Of a stretch of 7,929 nt of DNA, positions 6,599 through 7,929 are shown in pieces. The notes under the pieces were generated by a model that searched no databases, had not been told where the DNA came from, and saw only the letters and a list, made by a program, of their open reading frames with translations. The position numbers and the translations under genes were made by a program. Positions within the stretch are counted from its first letter, which is position 1, and each line of letters starts with the position of its first letter. The DNA lies in the NCBI GenBank assembly GCA_002385755.1, contig DGED01000057.1, forward strand, positions 7,264 through 15,192. The letters run 5' to 3'. Origin of the DNA: Caryophanales bacterium UBA3935. GTDB lineage: Bacteria > Bacillota_I > Bacilli_A > ML615J-28 > CAG-698.

Positions 6599-7264
6599 TT
6601 ATTTATCGCGCTTCCTGGGCAGGCGCCAACTGACCTTTGATTCGCTTTTTCGAATTATTCGCTGAATATTTGATTTATGGCGAATAATAATAATAACATA
6701 TATCACGGCCGTGACAAGCGGCAGGGTAAAAGTGATTTTGAGCTCCGGGATTAGGGGATCGCTTCCGAGGATCGCGAGAATCACTGTCATCACGAGAGCG
6801 AAGGTTGCGGAAGTGAGGGAGCCGACCGAGACGTATTTGCTTATGAAGGTCGCGAGGAAAAAGACGGCGAGTCCGGCGAGCAAAAGCCACGGACAATAGC
6901 CGAAAATAACGCCGCCGCCGGTGGCGACAGCTTTCCCGCCGCGGAACTTAAGGTATACGGAAAACGTGTGTCCCAAAACCGCCGCGAAACCGTATATCAA
7001 CGGTTCCTCAAGCAAGCAATACTTCATCGGAATAATCCCGAAGCGGAAGAGGAAGACGATTAAAGCGCCTTTAACCATGTCAAGGATATATGTGTATATG
7101 GCATAGCGTTGGCCGAGAACGCGCCCGGTATTGGTGGCGCCGATATTTTTGCTTCCGTGCTCGCGGATATCGATTCCCTTGATTTTTCCGAAGACTACTC
7201 CCCAGGGAATCGAACCTAAAAGATAAGCAATCACGAGCAAGCCAAATTGTATAATATATGCCAT
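6599..7264 (-). CDS. plsY: Acyl-phosphate:glycerol-3-phosphate acyltransferase PlsY
   Basis: This 221-residue integral membrane enzyme transfers an acyl group from acyl-phosphate (made by PlsX) to glycerol 3-phosphate, giving lysophosphatidic acid, the first step of phospholipid synthesis in most Gram-positive bacteria. Family motifs are clear: LLGSIPWGVV (15-24), the glycerol-phosphate loop EHGSKNIGATNTGR (35-48), LDMVKG (61-66), and GHTFSVYLKFRGGKAVATGGG (98-118, second active-site loop). Several hydrophobic helices span the protein, and a basic tail (RIIRKSESKVSWRLPRKRDK region) extends slightly beyond the usual roughly 200 residues. ATG at 7264 is chosen over the adjacent TTG at 7267 because AGGTGA (complement of 7269-7274) is 4 bases before the ATG and too close to the TTG. 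It is divergent from parE, an arrangement also seen in Bacillus. Confidence 0.95.
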   Translation of the reverse strand: MAYIIQFGLLVIAYLLGSIPWGVVFGKIKGIDIREHGSKNIGATNTGRVLGQRYAIYTYILDMVKGALIVFLFRFGIIPMKYCLLEEPLIYGFAAVLGHTFSVYLKFRGGKAVATGGGVIFGYCPWLLLAGLAVFFLATFISKYVSVGSLTSATFALVMTVILAILGSDPLIPELKITFTLPLVTAVIYVIIIIRHKSNIQRIIRKSESKVSWRLPRKRDK

Positions 7265-7281
7265 CAAATCACCTGAATACT

Positions 7282-7310
7282 ATTATATTATAATCAAAGT
7301 TCAAATGCAA
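7282..7310 (-). promoter_or_regulatory. plsY promoter
   Basis: On the minus strand, TTGCAT (complement of 7305-7310) and a perfect TATAAT (complement of 7282-7287) are separated by 17 bases. A second TATAAT overlaps it at 7287-7292 but has no matching -35. The predicted start near 7275 leaves a leader of about 11 bases that begins at the Shine-Dalgarno sequence. Confidence 0.6.
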
Positions 7311-7346
7311 TCGGTATTTTCGGAAAGTATATTTGCGGAAAATGGC

Positions 7347-7400
7347 GAAAAAAGAATTATAAATATATTCAATAATGTTGATTGAATATGTTATTTTTTC
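7347..7400. repeat. Imperfect palindrome in the plsY-parE intergenic region
   Basis: ATATTCAAT (7365-7373) and ATTGAATAT (7381-7389) are perfect 9-bp inverted arms around a 7-base spacer. Farther out, GAAAAAA (7347-7353) mirrors TTTTTTC (7394-7400), so symmetry extends over 54 bases with internal mismatches. It lies between the two divergent promoters and upstream of both predicted transcription starts, so it acts as DNA rather than RNA if it acts at all. A regulator-binding site is possible. Chance is also plausible in such AT-rich sequence. Confidence 0.5.
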
Positions 7401-7411
7401 AAATATAATGT

Positions 7412-7440
7412 TTTACTTTTGGTTAAATATATGCTATAAT
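7412..7440 (+). promoter_or_regulatory. parE promoter with extended -10
   Basis: TATAAT (7435-7440) is preceded by TG with one base between (TGCTATAAT), an extended -10, and TTTACT (7412-7417, 4 of 6 to -35 consensus) lies 17 bases upstream. Transcription would begin near 7447, giving a leader of about 27 bases. The -10 forms half of the 14-base perfect palindrome TATAATATATTATA (7435-7448). Confidence 0.6.
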
Positions 7441-7473
7441 ATATTATAAGAAGAAAGGCCAGGGATAAAAAGA

Positions 7474-7929
7474 ATGACAAAATCAAGGAAGAATGTCTAT
7501 GACGAATCGAAAATCCAAGTTTTACAAAGCATGGAGGCGATTCGCAAACGACCGGGGATGTATATCGGATCGAGCGACGCGCGCGGTCTGCACCAGTTAA
7601 TCTGGGAAATCGTCGATAACGCTATCGACGAAGTGCTTTCGGGTCACGGGGATCACATCCGCGTGACTATTCACAAGGGCAATTCCGTCGAAGTCCAGGA
7701 CAACGGCCGCGGCATCCCGACCGGCAAGCACAAAACCGGCCTGCCGACCCCGCAGGTTGTTTTTTGCACCTTGCATGCCGGCGGTAAGTTCGACGCCGAC
7801 GGCGCGTACAAAGTTTCCGGCGGCCTGCACGGCGTCGGCGCGAGCGTCGTCAACGCCTTAAGCGAGTGGGTGGAACTCACGATTCACCGCGACGGGAAGG
7901 TTTATTTTCAACGCTTTGAAAAAGGCGGC
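7474..7929 (+). CDS. parE: DNA topoisomerase IV subunit B (ParE), N-terminal part, cut by window end
   Basis: The reading frame from ATG at 7474 stays open to the last base, giving 152 residues of the GHKL ATPase domain of a type IIA topoisomerase. Visible are RPGMYIG (26-32), [10 protein letters not shown] (44-53) with the catalytic Glu E45 and Mg-binding N49, the ATP-binding DNGRGIP (76-82), and the glycine-rich lid [15 protein letters not shown] (116-130). [10 protein letters not shown] and GASVVNALS favour ParE over GyrB, which usually has GVSVVNALS there. Location divergent from plsY also fits parE in Firmicutes, where parC normally follows. The product unlinks replicated chromosomes using ATP, acting as a ParE2-ParC2 complex. 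AGGG (7461-7464) is a modest ribosome site 9 bases before the ATG. The gene's 5' end is richer in GC than the promoter region before it. The remainder lies outside the window. Confidence 0.92.
   Translation, partial: MTKSRKNVYDESKIQVLQSMEAIRKRPGMYIGSSDARGLHQLIWEIVDNAIDEVLSGHGDHIRVTIHKGNSVEVQDNGRGIPTGKHKTGLPTPQVVFCTLHAGGKFDADGAYKVSGGLHGVGASVVNALSEWVELTIHRDGKVYFQRFEKGG

Noticed and set aside
7265..7267. TTG start for PlsY one codon before the ATG.
   Set aside because: It is too close to the AGGTGA site, and the adjacent ATG has workable spacing and is the stronger codon.
7474..7929. Calling the final gene gyrB.
   Set aside because: The HKTG-PTP block, GASVVNALS and the divergent plsY neighbour favour parE. 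The rest of the gene and a following parC would settle it.
1..7929. CRISPR arrays, tRNA or rRNA genes, insertion sequences.
   Set aside because: No regularly spaced repeats, cloverleaf-like or rRNA-like stretches, or transposase frames were seen on either strand.

Overview
The window looks like a chromosomal segment of a Gram-positive, Firmicutes-type bacterium (Bacilli or the Mollicutes-related lineages). The support is the gene set: a TrmK-type tRNA methyltransferase followed by a Nif3-like protein, a UPF0154/YneF protein, PlsY, and a ParE start divergent from plsY. Strong Shine-Dalgarno sites and simple -35/-10 promoters fit the same picture. All eight visible stop codons are TAA or TAG, and Trp is TGG. 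Intergenic DNA is AT-rich and most genes are of moderate GC.

Layout: (1) 50-1476, plus strand: trmK and a nif3-like gene overlap by 7 bases and end at an intrinsic terminator. (2) 1596-5166, plus strand: two full-length ABC exporter half-transporters (each membrane domain plus ATPase) overlap by 8 bases and probably form a heterodimer. No cargo or biosynthetic gene is beside them. (3) 5229-5396, minus strand: a 55-residue 2[4Fe-4S] ferredoxin, with its own promoter and terminator. (4) 5565-5795, plus strand: a small YneF-family membrane protein, divergent from the ferredoxin. (5) 5847-6536, minus strand: an endonuclease/exonuclease/phosphatase (EEP) superfamily enzyme, convergent with yneF across a bidirectional terminator. 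(6) 6599-7264, minus strand: plsY, the first step of phosphatidic acid synthesis. (7) 7474-7929, plus strand: the first 152 codons of parE, cut by the window end.

Most genes here are housekeeping: tRNA modification, electron carriage, phospholipid synthesis and chromosome decatenation. The accessory element is the ABC exporter pair, whose first membrane domain is visibly more AT-rich than its neighbours. I did not find a convincing new multi-gene system. The items most worth checking are the orphan exporter pair with one altered signature motif, and the palindromes in the plsY-parE divergent promoter region.
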